A stretch of 64,000 nucleotides of DNA from Butyrivibrio sp. X503 (GTDB lineage Bacteria; Bacillota; Clostridia; Lachnospirales; Lachnospiraceae), in contig NZ_RAIQ01000004.1 of the NCBI RefSeq assembly GCF_003625475.1, positions 310,001-374,000 on the forward strand, in the 5' to 3' direction. Positions 49,962 to 58,393 of the stretch are shown in pieces (the first letter of the stretch is position 1; every line of letters starts with the position of its first letter). The notes beneath the pieces were generated by a model. That model was not told where the DNA came from. It made no database searches and was given only the letters and a program-made list of their open reading frames with translations. A program made the translations under genes and the position numbers.

Positions 49962-50852
49962 TTATTTCTTTTTGATCGGAATCCACAGTTCACAGAATAT
50001 TTCCGGTTTGGTTCCGTCATAGTAAAGTTCGTAGTCCGTCTCTGCGGAAGCCTCGTAGCCCATCTGCGGCAGAAACTCTTTATAGAATTTCACCCAGGTT
50101 TTTGCGATACAATCGCCGTCTTCTCCAACACAGTCAAAAACCACATATGTACCGGGATTGACATCCCAGATGCGGAAGCCTTTTTTCTCAAGCTCCGCCT
50201 GATCGAACTCAGCGGTGTCCTCATCGATAATGATTCCGATACCATAATCGAAGGTATCTTTTCCTTCTGTAGTCGGACTGCAGAGACCGTAGAGGTCGCG
50301 CTTTCCGTCCTCCCTAAGCATAAAGATCGGAGAAAGCAACTCTTTGCTGTTGCACTCTCCCCAGAAGTCCGCCACATCGTGGTTGGCTTCATCGTTAATA
50401 ATTCCATTACTAAATTCTCTTACCAGCGCAATAAACTTCTTTTCTTTCGTTTGAACAATTCGATAATCCATACTCTTACCACCTTTCACGGATATAGTAA
50501 TCGTAAGCGGATTAAAAAGCACAAGCTTGCCGGCGTCATCTCTGACTGTTTTCGGCGCGACACCATGAAATCTTGTAAATGCTTTGGTAAAGCTTTCCGG
50601 CGTCTCGTAGCCATATTTCATTGCCAGATCAGTGATCTTCGCATCGGTCTCCACAAGCTCTTTTCCCGCCAAAGACAATCGGCGGTTCCTGATATACGCG
50701 TTGGCCGTTAAGCCGGTCACGAAACTGAAAGCTCTGTGAAACTCATAGCTCGACGTGTGCACCTGCCTTGCTACGTCTTCATAGTTGATCTCCTCGAGAA
50801 GATGCTCTTCCATATACGTGATGGCTTTTTGTAATGCTTCGATCCATTCCAT
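49962..50852 (-). CDS. AraC-family regulator with GyrI-like effector domain
   Basis: 296 residues. The HTH comes first: ITYMEEHLLEEINYEDVARQ, VHTSSYEFHRAFSFVTGLTA and ITDLAMKYGYETPESFTKAF. From about residue 130 a GyrI-like small-molecule domain follows: MDYRIVQTKEKKFIALVREF, YGIGIIIDEDTAEFDQAELE and YELYYDGTKPEIFCELWIPI. This order is typical of Rob/SoxS-like drug sensors. The palindrome at 50871-50891 lies between promoter and ribosome site. Confidence 0.92.
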   Translation of the reverse strand: MEWIEALQKAITYMEEHLLEEINYEDVARQVHTSSYEFHRAFSFVTGLTANAYIRNRRLSLAGKELVETDAKITDLAMKYGYETPESFTKAFTRFHGVAPKTVRDDAGKLVLFNPLTITISVKGGKSMDYRIVQTKEKKFIALVREFSNGIINDEANHDVADFWGECNSKELLSPIFMLREDGKRDLYGLCSPTTEGKDTFDYGIGIIIDEDTAEFDQAELEKKGFRIWDVNPGTYVVFDCVGEDGDCIAKTWVKFYKEFLPQMGYEASAETDYELYYDGTKPEIFCELWIPIKKK

Positions 50853-50870
50853 GCTTTTGTTCTCCTCCTT

Positions 50871-50891
50871 ACACGTCCATTATGGACGTGT
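50871..50891 (-). promoter_or_regulatory. perfect palindrome upstream of the AraC gene
   Basis: ACACGTCCAT and ATGGACGTGT flank a single central base. It ends four bases from AGGAGGAG, the ribosome binding site. Likely an autoregulatory operator or a translation-blocking hairpin. Confidence 0.55.
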
Positions 50892-50982
50892 TCCGGAAAG
50901 GGTACATTTCCTAGTTTGCGAAAAATTGTCCGTATCATCAAATCTGGAATCATGATCTAACTATATTTATTTGATGATACAT

Positions 50983-51226
50983 TATTCAAACCTAGAAGGA
51001 AAGAGATTTTTTTGATGTAGATCTTCTTTATACCAAATTATCAGAGCCGCTACAAAAATAATTCCAAAGTATATGTACGCTACATTTGATTTTGGGTATG
51101 TGTCAAATAACGAATTCCAATCATAAATTGCGCCTATAGAGTTTATAAAAGAATGGTAAATGGCACATGCCAGGACGCTCTTTGTGGATTTATAAATCGC
51201 AGCGGCTACAAATGACCATTTGCTTT
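50983..51226 (-). pseudogene. C-terminal remnant of a CPBP intramembrane protease
   Basis: Minus strand reads WSFVAAAIYKSTKSVLACAI then YHSFINSIGAIYDWNSLFD, YIYFGIIFVAALIIWYKED and ends PSRFE. AIYHSFINS matches the last metal motif of CPBP proteins (compare WFLHGTINV at 2677). An in-frame stop lies just upstream and no start is present; the N-terminal motifs are gone. Region 50892-51263 otherwise holds no gene. Confidence 0.6.
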
Positions 51227-51263
51227 ATTGTTTCTTCATCCTGAATGTACCTAAGGTACGAGG

Positions 51264-51833
51264 TTACCGGTCTATTTTAAAATCTCCGATCTTGCCAAGC
51301 ATCTTTCCCAGGCTATGGTATCTTCCTGAATAAATGACCGGATCCAATACCGTGAGGTCCACATCAAACGTATCTTCACACACAAGGTTTTCATCCATCT
51401 GAATATTTCGGATACGGCAAAAGAAAGTAGTCGAATCGCCGGTTTCAACTGTCTTCACCACTTCACATTCATAGACCCATCGGCTCTCATTTAAAATGGG
51501 AACATCCAGAACATCTCCTCGAACAACTTCATAGGAAATATCATCTTTGGCGCCGTCTTTCGCATGCTTTGAGCCGAAATAATCCATAAGCGGCAACATA
51601 TCGGTGCTGACAAGATTAGCACTAAAGATACCGGTCCTGATAACATTTTTCTTGGTCATCTTAGTTCCTGCCATACTGATGACGAAAAGATATCCGTCAC
51701 CTTCTTCATGTGTTGCGCTGGCCCAAGTGATGGGCGCAAAATTGTCCGAGCCGTCCTCATTATTCGTTCCAATAATAAACGATGGCTGAACACACATAGA
51801 ATATATAGGATCAACAGATCTTCTTTTTGCCAT
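51264..51833 (-). CDS. flavin reductase family protein
   Basis: 189 residues from the ATG at 51833, behind GGGAGGA. MCVQPSFIIGTNNEDGSDNF, APITWASATHEEGDGYLFVI and KTDKNVIRTG-like TKMTKKNVIRTGIFSANLVS give the FMN-binding fold; LDPVIYSGRYHSLGKMLGKI closes it. The open frame to 51980 runs through another small frame and is rejected. Confidence 0.85.
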   Translation of the reverse strand: MAKRRSVDPIYSMCVQPSFIIGTNNEDGSDNFAPITWASATHEEGDGYLFVISMAGTKMTKKNVIRTGIFSANLVSTDMLPLMDYFGSKHAKDGAKDDISYEVVRGDVLDVPILNESRWVYECEVVKTVETGDSTTFFCRIRNIQMDENLVCEDTFDVDLTVLDPVIYSGRYHSLGKMLGKIGDFKIDR

Positions 51834-51849
51834 ATTTCCTCCCTTTATC

Positions 51850-51951
51850 TCATACCCTGAATCCGAATATCTTGATTTCAGAAAGCCTCTTATTCTCATA
51901 TTCTTCCAGTTTCTTTTGATAGTATTTTTCGTTAAATGATATAAATCCCAT
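51850..51951 (-). CDS. possible small protein, 33 aa
   Basis: From the ATG at 51951 behind GAGAGGACAGCT: MGFISFNEKYYQKKLEEYEN then KRLSEIKIFGFRV. It ends 17 bases before the flavin reductase start. Charged and helical; may be a leader gene or a fragment. Not recognised. Confidence 0.4.
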   Translation of the reverse strand: MGFISFNEKYYQKKLEEYENKRLSEIKIFGFRV

Positions 51952-51972
51952 AGCTGTCCTCTCAAGCTGCAA

Positions 51973-52449
51973 TCATACAAGACTTACCGGCGCATAATAA
52001 TACCAACTTATCGGTAGCCAGAAATACTTATGTTCATATACAATACGAACGTATCTATCACTATCATCAGCTATGATTTTTTCAATCTCATAATCCGGAA
52101 GCATATCAAAATCGTACATACATGTGTCTGTCATACCGGTGAAATATTCAACATCTATATTCCGTAAAGCAAATTCAGAATTATTTTTTTCCAGGTACTC
52201 CTGCACATATTCAGGTCCACCATCACAAACTATTATTTTTTCAGCCCTCATATGAACCCAGTATATATCGGACGCTTCAGCCTTTGTTTCCCCATATACT
52301 GTAATATCATCAGGCATATCAAGACATTCAATCTTAGAAATTGCGTGTATGCAAGCCAAATAATAGCCCATATAACTTGTTAGCATAATAGTTGCTACAA
52401 CAACGATTATTACTGCTGATAATATTATCTTAAACTTCTTTTTCATCAT
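51973..52449 (-). CDS. hypothetical membrane-anchored protein, 158 aa
   Basis: MMKKKFKIILSAVIIVVVAT then IMLTSYMGYYLACI: an N-terminal membrane helix and basic start, followed by an extracellular domain with PDDITVYGETKAEASDIYWV and YVRIVYEHKYFWLPISWYYY. Could be a lipid-anchored or secreted factor. Not recognised. Confidence 0.65.
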   Translation of the reverse strand: MMKKKFKIILSAVIIVVVATIMLTSYMGYYLACIHAISKIECLDMPDDITVYGETKAEASDIYWVHMRAEKIIVCDGGPEYVQEYLEKNNSEFALRNIDVEYFTGMTDTCMYDFDMLPDYEIEKIIADDSDRYVRIVYEHKYFWLPISWYYYAPVSLV

Positions 52450-52450
52450 A

Positions 52451-52706
52451 CTATTTTTTGTATTTCTCCGTATCTAGCGCCATATAAAGATCTTCGCCCA
52501 TCTTACGTTCGAAATATTCTCTAAGCATTCATCCCCGATTTTGCAGCAATTACTTCAGCGCAATGTGCGGCGATTCTGCTGTGATCTCCCCATGGCCCCG
52601 GATTGCAACTTTCCGCTTCTTTCAACAGGCTTTCAGCCTCTTCTATGGTAGGATACTTTTCCTTCGCAGATTTATTAACTTGTTTTTCAAAAAACACTAT
52701 ATCCAA
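52451..52706 (-). pseudogene. HD-domain hydrolase, internally deleted
   Basis: The first part, VNKSAKEKYPTIEEAESLLK then EAESCNPGPWGDHSRIAAHC, is the N-terminal part of a small HD phosphohydrolase (NPGPWxxHS). It stops at 52521 after GMNA. In another frame LREYFERKMGEDLYMALDTE runs to a stop at 52451, resembling the C-terminus. The HD catalytic middle is missing. Confidence 0.6.
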
Positions 52707-52764
52707 TCCCTCTTTATTTTCTTTGCGATATTTCCTTTAGCTATCAATTTCATATGTCTGTCCA

Positions 52765-53481
52765 TCATATATTATTTACAACCATCATCACACCTGAGAT
52801 TATCAGCAAGACGATAACCAGAATTTTAACTGTCTTTTCATTGAGGATCTTGCTGCTTTTTATTCCCAAAAATAATCCTATAAGCATGAACGGAAATAGG
52901 ATAATCGCCTGCTTTATGCCGGAAAGGGTAAATATTCCAAGTACTATGTATAGGATTATTCTGAAACTATTTTCTACAATGAAAACAGCGCTGATATTAG
53001 CTTTGAATTCTTCGCTGTTATTACTTACTCTTCCGATATATGCCGCCAAAAGCGCTCCAACTCCGAACAATCCGCAAAGCACTCCTGATAGGACACCGAT
53101 CACTCCCAGGAAAATCTTAGATTCTTTTAACTGTAGTTTATTAAACTCTCTCAAAAGAATCTCCGTCCCAATCAAAACAACAATGATTCCAAACACTATT
53201 TTTATATATCCGGGATTAACTTTCTTTAATAAAACAGCTCCGATAATGCTTCCTATCAAAACCAGAATTGAAAGCGGAATAAAAATAGCTTTGTTTAGTT
53301 TATTTCTGCTTTTCCATGTAAGAATAAGATTCGTAGGATAACCAAGGATCAATTCCACCGGAGAAATATTTATATTTGTTGTTCCGAAAGCCAGTATAGA
53401 AGTAAAAACAAGAGTATTGGCAAAGCCGCATAACCCTTTAATATAAAATGCAATCAATGTTGCAATAATCCATATAGTCAT
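52765..53481 (-). CDS. TauE/SafE family membrane permease
   Basis: 238 residues with seven or eight helices, in the usual two repeats: GFANTLVFTSILAFGTTNIN and LGVIGVLSGVLCGLFGVGA. TauE/SafE proteins export sulfite or organosulfonates. Gap to the next gene is 28 bases. Confidence 0.88.
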   Translation of the reverse strand: MTIWIIATLIAFYIKGLCGFANTLVFTSILAFGTTNINISPVELILGYPTNLILTWKSRNKLNKAIFIPLSILVLIGSIIGAVLLKKVNPGYIKIVFGIIVVLIGTEILLREFNKLQLKESKIFLGVIGVLSGVLCGLFGVGALLAAYIGRVSNNSEEFKANISAVFIVENSFRIILYIVLGIFTLSGIKQAIILFPFMLIGLFLGIKSSKILNEKTVKILVIVLLIISGVMMVVNNI

Positions 53482-53509
53482 TTTAAGTCCCCCAAAAACT
53501 CTGCTACAT

Positions 53510-54193
53510 CTATTTCCACATCCAAAAAACAGTATTGTCTGACTTTGTCATCCCGATGCTTTCTTGCAGACACATAGAAGCTTCATTTGTCTTTTCAACT
53601 TGTCCGAAAGGAATAAAACCTTTTGATAAATGACGACGAATCATTTCTTTTTCAAGCTCAGCTGCGTATCCTTTTCTACGATGCTGAGGTAAGACATACA
53701 AAAGTCCGATACTGCCTTCAAGATGCTCTCCGATAAATCCCACGATTCCTTCATCCGTTCGTCCGACGACAATGCCTCGGCGACTTATCACTTCTTTTAA
53801 TTCTTCATCACTGATAAGATCATATCCGGCTGAAATAAACGGAAAATCCTCTAAAGTAGCCTCTCTGAAGGAAAGACTTTCGTTGCTTACCGGTATTCCT
53901 TTTTTCAGATATGCCATCTGGAAGCATTCCATATTTCCGGTAAAACCGTACTTTTCATAGACCCGCGCTCCCAGTTCTTTGTTTGATGTAAAAAGAAGCG
54001 ATATATCTTTTGCCGCATTCTTTTCCAAAACATTCATGCCGAAATCCGCATCATCACATGCTATCATGAATGCTTTACTTACTTCATCAAGCACCAGGAT
54101 TGCGCTTTCATCCCTGTAAATTTCTTTTCCGCTCCCGCGCTCCAAAATTCTTTTTATGTTTAAATTTTCTAATGTATTAATATTATTGCTCAT
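53510..54193 (-). CDS. GNAT acetyltransferase with extra N-terminal domain
   Basis: 227 residues. Residues 1-105 are a degenerate GNAT-like part; residues 106-227 carry SIGLLYVLPQHRRKGYAAEL and EKEMIRRHLSKGFIPFGQVE then EKTNEASMCLQESIGMTKSD. Similar to the FR47-like/acyl-CoA N-acyltransferase group. Its start overlaps the MFS gene stop by four bases. Confidence 0.87.
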   Translation of the reverse strand: MSNNINTLENLNIKRILERGSGKEIYRDESAILVLDEVSKAFMIACDDADFGMNVLEKNAAKDISLLFTSNKELGARVYEKYGFTGNMECFQMAYLKKGIPVSNESLSFREATLEDFPFISAGYDLISDEELKEVISRRGIVVGRTDEGIVGFIGEHLEGSIGLLYVLPQHRRKGYAAELEKEMIRRHLSKGFIPFGQVEKTNEASMCLQESIGMTKSDNTVFWMWK

Positions 54194-55353
54194 ACTTTTT
54201 TGATTACTTTATACGTCAACTCCAAGAATCCTATATTCATAACTGCAAAAATCAAAAGATAAATCGGCATGATTCCTATTCCGATTTCCTGCTGCAAAAG
54301 TCCAAACACCATAGGCATAAAGGTACTTCCAACATATGCCGACGCCATTTGAAGTCCGATAACCGCGGCTGAATATCTTTTTCCGAAATTGGTAGGTGCC
54401 ATGTGCTGAATTGCAGGATAGACCGGTCCCATTCCGGTTCCTATAACAACAAAGCCGATCGCGGCGATCAAGTAACCGGGCGATGGTATGAATACCAGTG
54501 CAATTCCGATCAGTTCAACAACTATTCCAATCCTGATAAGAAGTCTGTCTCCAAGCCTGTTTGAAATAAAGCCGGAGATCAATCTTCCAAGCATCAGCCC
54601 GCCAAATATCAGTGAACCAAAAGAGGCAATGAGTTGATCGCTCATTCCTGTTCTCGTTCCCGCAAAAAAACTCGGCGTCCAAAGAAAACATGTAGCTTCA
54701 CCCGCACAATACGCAAAGAACGCAATAAGTGTGAGAATGACACCGGGTGCTTTAATTGTCTCTCTTATACCCGCGCTGTTCTTGATCTCATCTTCTGCGC
54801 TTTCGGACTCTTTTTTCTTCCAAAGCGGCAAAGAGAAAATGCATATCAAAAGAATCCCCATCTGAACAAACGCCGTCCATCTGTAGCCTTCGTTCCATCT
54901 TGCATACTTCAGGGCCATAGCCATGATCGAAGGGCTGATGACCGCTCCGACTCCATAAAAGCAATGCAAAAAATTCATCACGGAACCGGAATAATTATTG
55001 GCCACATAATGATTGACGGAAACATCGATCGCGCCGGCGCCAAGGCCATACGGAATTGCAAATAAGAAAAGCATCGCGTACTGTCCTGAAATCGAAAATC
55101 CAAGAAGTCCTAGGATTGTCAGAAATACGGAAAAGATAACGATCCATTTGGTGTGAAATCTTTTAATAAATTTAGGACTTAGAAGCGCAGATATGATCGT
55201 CATGAATGAGATAGTCATAGAAACATATCCGGCGTAAGATGACGGAACGCCAAACACCATCTGCATCTTGGGCCATCCCGATCCCAAAAGAGAATCCGGA
55301 AGTCCGAGACTTATAAAAATCAGATATATTACCGCCAATAACAAAGAACCCAT
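54190..55353 (-). CDS. MFS transporter
   Basis: 387 residues, twelve helices. MGSLLLAVIYLIFISLGLPD at the start; SVNHYVANNYSGSVMNFLHC and FYGVGAVISP carry the FucP/YfkF-like motif, suggesting a sugar or metabolite exporter. Coupled to the downstream GNAT by a four-base overlap. Confidence 0.9.
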   Translation of the reverse strand: MGSLLLAVIYLIFISLGLPDSLLGSGWPKMQMVFGVPSSYAGYVSMTISFMTIISALLSPKFIKRFHTKWIVIFSVFLTILGLLGFSISGQYAMLFLFAIPYGLGAGAIDVSVNHYVANNYSGSVMNFLHCFYGVGAVISPSIMAMALKYARWNEGYRWTAFVQMGILLICIFSLPLWKKKESESAEDEIKNSAGIRETIKAPGVILTLIAFFAYCAGEATCFLWTPSFFAGTRTGMSDQLIASFGSLIFGGLMLGRLISGFISNRLGDRLLIRIGIVVELIGIALVFIPSPGYLIAAIGFVVIGTGMGPVYPAIQHMAPTNFGKRYSAAVIGLQMASAYVGSTFMPMVFGLLQQEIGIGIMPIYLLIFAVMNIGFLELTYKVIKKV

Positions 55354-55419
55354 TTCAAAAGATCTCCTATCTTTATTGTATTTCTTATCAGCTCCGAAAC
55401 CGCGTGGGCATCACTGCGC

Positions 55420-55899
55420 TCAAATTGTCGTATTGTCATCCTGTCCGCCTAAGCCTCTCTTTCTAAATTTCCATATTGTAATACCGATAACAGTTATTAT
55501 CCATGGAATATATACAACGCCCAAAACAACAATAAAAAAGCCATATCCCATATCCCAAATCGCCGGCATGAACTCACCATGCAAACGATAATACAAAACC
55601 GTATCATGATTAAAAAAAAGCATTTCCGTGCACATACCGGAAACAATAGCTACAGCTGATAATCCTGCATATAGGATTCTCGGATTTCTTACATTAAATC
55701 TTATCAATAACAGTACACCTGCCGCCGCGACCCAGATAATGTATACATAATAAATATATTCGCCAAGATAATCTTCTAAAGCCCCGAACACCCAATCTCC
55801 GAAAGCAATATATACTGTCTCAAATCCAACACCGATAATAATTGCCAAAAGAAATTGTGAGATCACCTTTTTTCTCTTGTTATCTTTTGTCTTTTCCAT
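55420..55899 (-). CDS. hypothetical membrane protein, 159 aa
   Basis: From the ATG at 55899. Four helices: VISQFLLAIIIGVGFETVYI, YVYIIWVAAAGVLLLIRFNV, ILYAGLSAVAIVSGMCTEML and YGFFIVVLGVVYIPWIITVI. Not recognised; function unknown. Confidence 0.75.
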   Translation of the reverse strand: MEKTKDNKRKKVISQFLLAIIIGVGFETVYIAFGDWVFGALEDYLGEYIYYVYIIWVAAAGVLLLIRFNVRNPRILYAGLSAVAIVSGMCTEMLFFNHDTVLYYRLHGEFMPAIWDMGYGFFIVVLGVVYIPWIITVIGITIWKFRKRGLGGQDDNTTI

Positions 55900-55932
55900 T
55901 CGCACTCTTCCCTATTCTTCTATATCATTCCT

Positions 55933-56349
55933 TCAATTAAGTTCTTTTGTATAGTAATGTCTTTTTCCTGTATACGGATAGTTCTCAAGGGTAAAGACCT
56001 CGTTGTATCCGTGTTTTTTGTAAAACTCCGGTGCCTGAAAAGAAAAGGTATCCACAAAAGCATACTTGCAGCCGCGCCTCTTGGCTTCACTCTCAGCGGC
56101 GTTTAAAAGTTCGCTGCCGACTCTCTTTCCTCTAAGCTTCTCACTGACAAAAAGATAATGCACGCAAAGCCAATTCCCGAATGTTTCACCGGTTAATCCC
56201 GCAAGCTTTCCGTTGTTTTCATCTTCATAATATATTCCGAGCGGGACATTCTCTGATTCTTCGCGACTTTTGAGATTATATTCCTTTAGCATTTCAAAAA
56301 TCTCATTTATATCTCGCTCGTCTCCATCCGCAGTAATTCTGAGGTTCAT
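55933..56349 (-). CDS. GNAT family N-acetyltransferase
   Basis: 138 residues. VHYLFVSEKLRGKRVGSELL contains the loop RGKRVG; CKYAFVDTFSFQAPEFYKKH and GYNEVFTLENYPYTGKRHYY follow. Acetyl-CoA loop slightly modified (K-R-V for G-x-G) as in the GNAT at 8577. RBS AGGAG. Confidence 0.88.
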   Translation of the reverse strand: MNLRITADGDERDINEIFEMLKEYNLKSREESENVPLGIYYEDENNGKLAGLTGETFGNWLCVHYLFVSEKLRGKRVGSELLNAAESEAKRRGCKYAFVDTFSFQAPEFYKKHGYNEVFTLENYPYTGKRHYYTKELN

Positions 56350-56458
56350 GCATTATTCTCCTATCAATTTTTGTCTTATAAAACATAGTACCACATCAAA
56401 CCGCTATTTCTTAAGAAAATTTAAGACTTTTCTACAGCAAATCTTAAGAATTGTCTAT

Positions 56459-56464
56459 TATAAT
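56459..56464 (+). promoter_or_regulatory. -10 element of the Rpn gene, next to duplicated TCTTAAGAA
   Basis: TATAAT on the plus strand, 95 bases before the Rpn start. TCTTAAGAA occurs at 56410-56418 and 56442-56450, 32 bases apart (about three turns), upstream. It may be an operator. Confidence 0.4.
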
Positions 56465-56558
56465 AAAAAAAATCGACGGTCTTTCAACGGCCATTCTCAT
56501 GTCGACATATGGCGGATTCGCCATAATCTTTATATTCAGAAAGGAATTTCATTCTATT

Positions 56559-57473
56559 ATGTCAAAGACAAATGACAATCACAAACCAGTAACTTATGAA
56601 ACAGCGACGGGAGAAATCGAATTCACTCTCATGAGTGACATGATGTTCCATTACGTAATGCAGAGATCCGAGAGAGCATTAACCGGCCTTGTATGTGCAT
56701 TAAAGGGCATCTCCCCATCCGATGTAAAAGAACTGCTTGTAACCAACCCCATTGACCTTAGCAGCACCGGAAAAGAGACCATCATGGATATCAAGCTGAC
56801 TCTCAATGACAACGAGATCCTAAATATCGAGCTTCAGGTATATCCTGACAAATACTGGATTTCTCGCTCGATATTGTACCTATGCAGAGCGTATGACAAC
56901 ATCGGAAAAAGTGAGAATTATTCCTCAATCAAATCAACTACTCTCTTCTGCATCACTGATCAGGAACTTATAAAAGGTGCAGAAGAAGAATTCTATGCAA
57001 AGTACCGTCTTACAAATATCAAAAGTCACAGCCTATATACTGATAAATTCGGGATAAATGTGCTACAATTAAACCACACAGATAAAGCAACAAAAGAAGA
57101 TATCGATAACAATCTTGTCTACTGGGCAGATCTTTTTAAGGCGACAACCTGGGAAGAATTTAAAGCTCTAGCCAAGAACCATCCTGATATAGAGGAGGTC
57201 GGAACATTGATCTTTGAACTTAATTATGACAATCAAGCAAAAGAAATCTTAGAAGGCCAGCGCCGTTACAGAGAGCAGATGAACTCTCAATATACTGCAG
57301 GATACACTGATGCTGAAGAGAAATACGAACCCGAACTTGCGCAGAAAGAATCTAAAATTTCTGAGCTGTGCGATGAAAACACCGAACTTCGTGATGAAAA
57401 CACAGACCTTCGTGACGAAAATGCCGAATTAAAAAGAAAAATAGCCGAGCTTGAAAAGGCTCAAAAAAATTAA
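56559..57473 (+). CDS. Rpn family recombination-promoting nuclease / PD-(D/E)XK putative transposase
   Basis: 304 residues from the ATG at 56559 behind AAGGAA. FTLMSDMMFHYVMQRSERAL, then the PD-(D/E)XK core EILNIELQVYPDKYWISRSI preceded by TIMDIKLTLND (D, E, Q triad), and SILYLCRAYDN. C-terminus is a short coiled coil of three NTELRDE-type repeats. Rpn proteins promote RecA-independent recombination. Confidence 0.88.
   Translation: MSKTNDNHKPVTYETATGEIEFTLMSDMMFHYVMQRSERALTGLVCALKGISPSDVKELLVTNPIDLSSTGKETIMDIKLTLNDNEILNIELQVYPDKYWISRSILYLCRAYDNIGKSENYSSIKSTTLFCITDQELIKGAEEEFYAKYRLTNIKSHSLYTDKFGINVLQLNHTDKATKEDIDNNLVYWADLFKATTWEEFKALAKNHPDIEEVGTLIFELNYDNQAKEILEGQRRYREQMNSQYTAGYTDAEEKYEPELAQKESKISELCDENTELRDENTDLRDENAELKRKIAELEKAQKN
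57362..57427 (+). repeat. three tandem 21-bp coding repeats in the Rpn gene
   Basis: GATGAAAACACCGAACTTCG, GATGAAAACACAGACCTTCG and GACGAAAATGCCGAATTA follow each other. They encode repeated DENT(E/D)LR heptads. Such repeats can change copy number by slippage. Confidence 0.6.
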
Positions 57474-57480
57474 TAACACA

Positions 57481-57508
57481 AATGCCGGATCTCTCGATCC
57501 GGCATTTT
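57481..57508 (+). terminator. intrinsic terminator of the Rpn gene
   Basis: AATGCCGGATC and GATCCGGCATT pair around CTCT and are followed by TTT. It sits eight bases past the stop. It may also stop the MerR gene's transcripts on the other strand. Confidence 0.9.
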
Positions 57509-57518
57509 TCATCATTCT

Positions 57519-58322
57519 TTATTCAACCGGGAAACAAACCTCAGTCACATACTCATCAGGATTCTGTGTCTGAGCCGGGCTCACATGATATATATTAAAC
57601 ATGTGTCCGTTCATCTTGTATCCGTTTTCTTTTATCCATGACGCCACCGTAGCGTACACTTCACCCATTTGGTCATAGCTGCCTTTGAGGATACAGCTGG
57701 CGACCTTAACCGCGGGAAGTGACTTAAACTTTACATGCTCTGTGTCGGTATAAGTACCTTTTACCGTCATCCATGCAATTATCTCAACGTTCTCTTCCTT
57801 GTATTCGTCATCAAGAAATTCAGCTGCTGCAAGACAAGGATCTGAAGGATTCAAGTTATTGCACTCGCTCCTCATTGTACTCCACAGCATGCCTTCATCC
57901 TCATAACGAGGAACTATCATATGAACCGTTGCCGCATATCTTTCCGGTATAGTCTTTACAGTTACATCATAACTCATGTTTTGCTCCTTCCTCAGCCTCT
58001 TACGTGCTGAATCCAGAAGCATCAGCTTATACTGCGTTTCTTCGGAGAGCTTGGATAATTCCTTTTGTCTTTCCGAAAAAAAATTGTCCATCATTTCTTT
58101 ATCATCATAGTTATCAAGCATCTTGATAATATCTGCAAGGGAAAATCCCATATCTTTTAATGCCGTGATCCTTCCGATGGTAAAAAGCTGTTCCTCATGA
58201 TAATACCTATACCCCGAAAACTCATCAATTTCCGCCGGTTTTAAAAGTCCGATATCATCGTAGTGACGCAGCATCCTGATACTTACTCTGGATAATTTTG
58301 AAAAATCTCCTATTTTAAGCAT
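57519..58322 (-). CDS. MerR-family regulator with GyrI-like effector domain
   Basis: 267 residues. MLKIGDFSKLSRVSIRMLRH and YDDIGLLKPAEIDEFSGYRY are the MerR HTH; ITALKDMGFSLADIIKMLDN follows; a coiled coil to residue 110, then a GyrI-like ligand domain (RYAATVHMIVPRYEDEGMLW). It resembles BmrR-type drug sensors. The dyad promoter upstream fits autoregulation. Confidence 0.92.
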   Translation of the reverse strand: MLKIGDFSKLSRVSIRMLRHYDDIGLLKPAEIDEFSGYRYYHEEQLFTIGRITALKDMGFSLADIIKMLDNYDDKEMMDNFFSERQKELSKLSEETQYKLMLLDSARKRLRKEQNMSYDVTVKTIPERYAATVHMIVPRYEDEGMLWSTMRSECNNLNPSDPCLAAAEFLDDEYKEENVEIIAWMTVKGTYTDTEHVKFKSLPAVKVASCILKGSYDQMGEVYATVASWIKENGYKMNGHMFNIYHVSPAQTQNPDEYVTEVCFPVE

Positions 58323-58362
58323 TTGTACTTACCTCCATGGATGTTTTCCTGAGCTCACTACA

Positions 58363-58393
58363 ACGATAATCCCTCACATAATGTGAGAGTCAA
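58363..58393 (-). promoter_or_regulatory. MerR-type promoter with dyad in a long spacer
   Basis: Minus strand TTGACT (-35, plus 58388-58393), then CTCACATTATGTGAG (58373-58387, 7-bp arms), then about 19 bases from -35 a TATCGT-like -10. The unusual spacing and central dyad are hallmarks of MerR promoters. The -35 lies inside the HAD stop region. Confidence 0.65.

Noticed and set aside
50938-50954. TCAAAATCTGGAATCAT as a further copy of the palindrome
   Set aside because: Only about half the consensus positions match and the arms do not pair well; it is isolated from the array.
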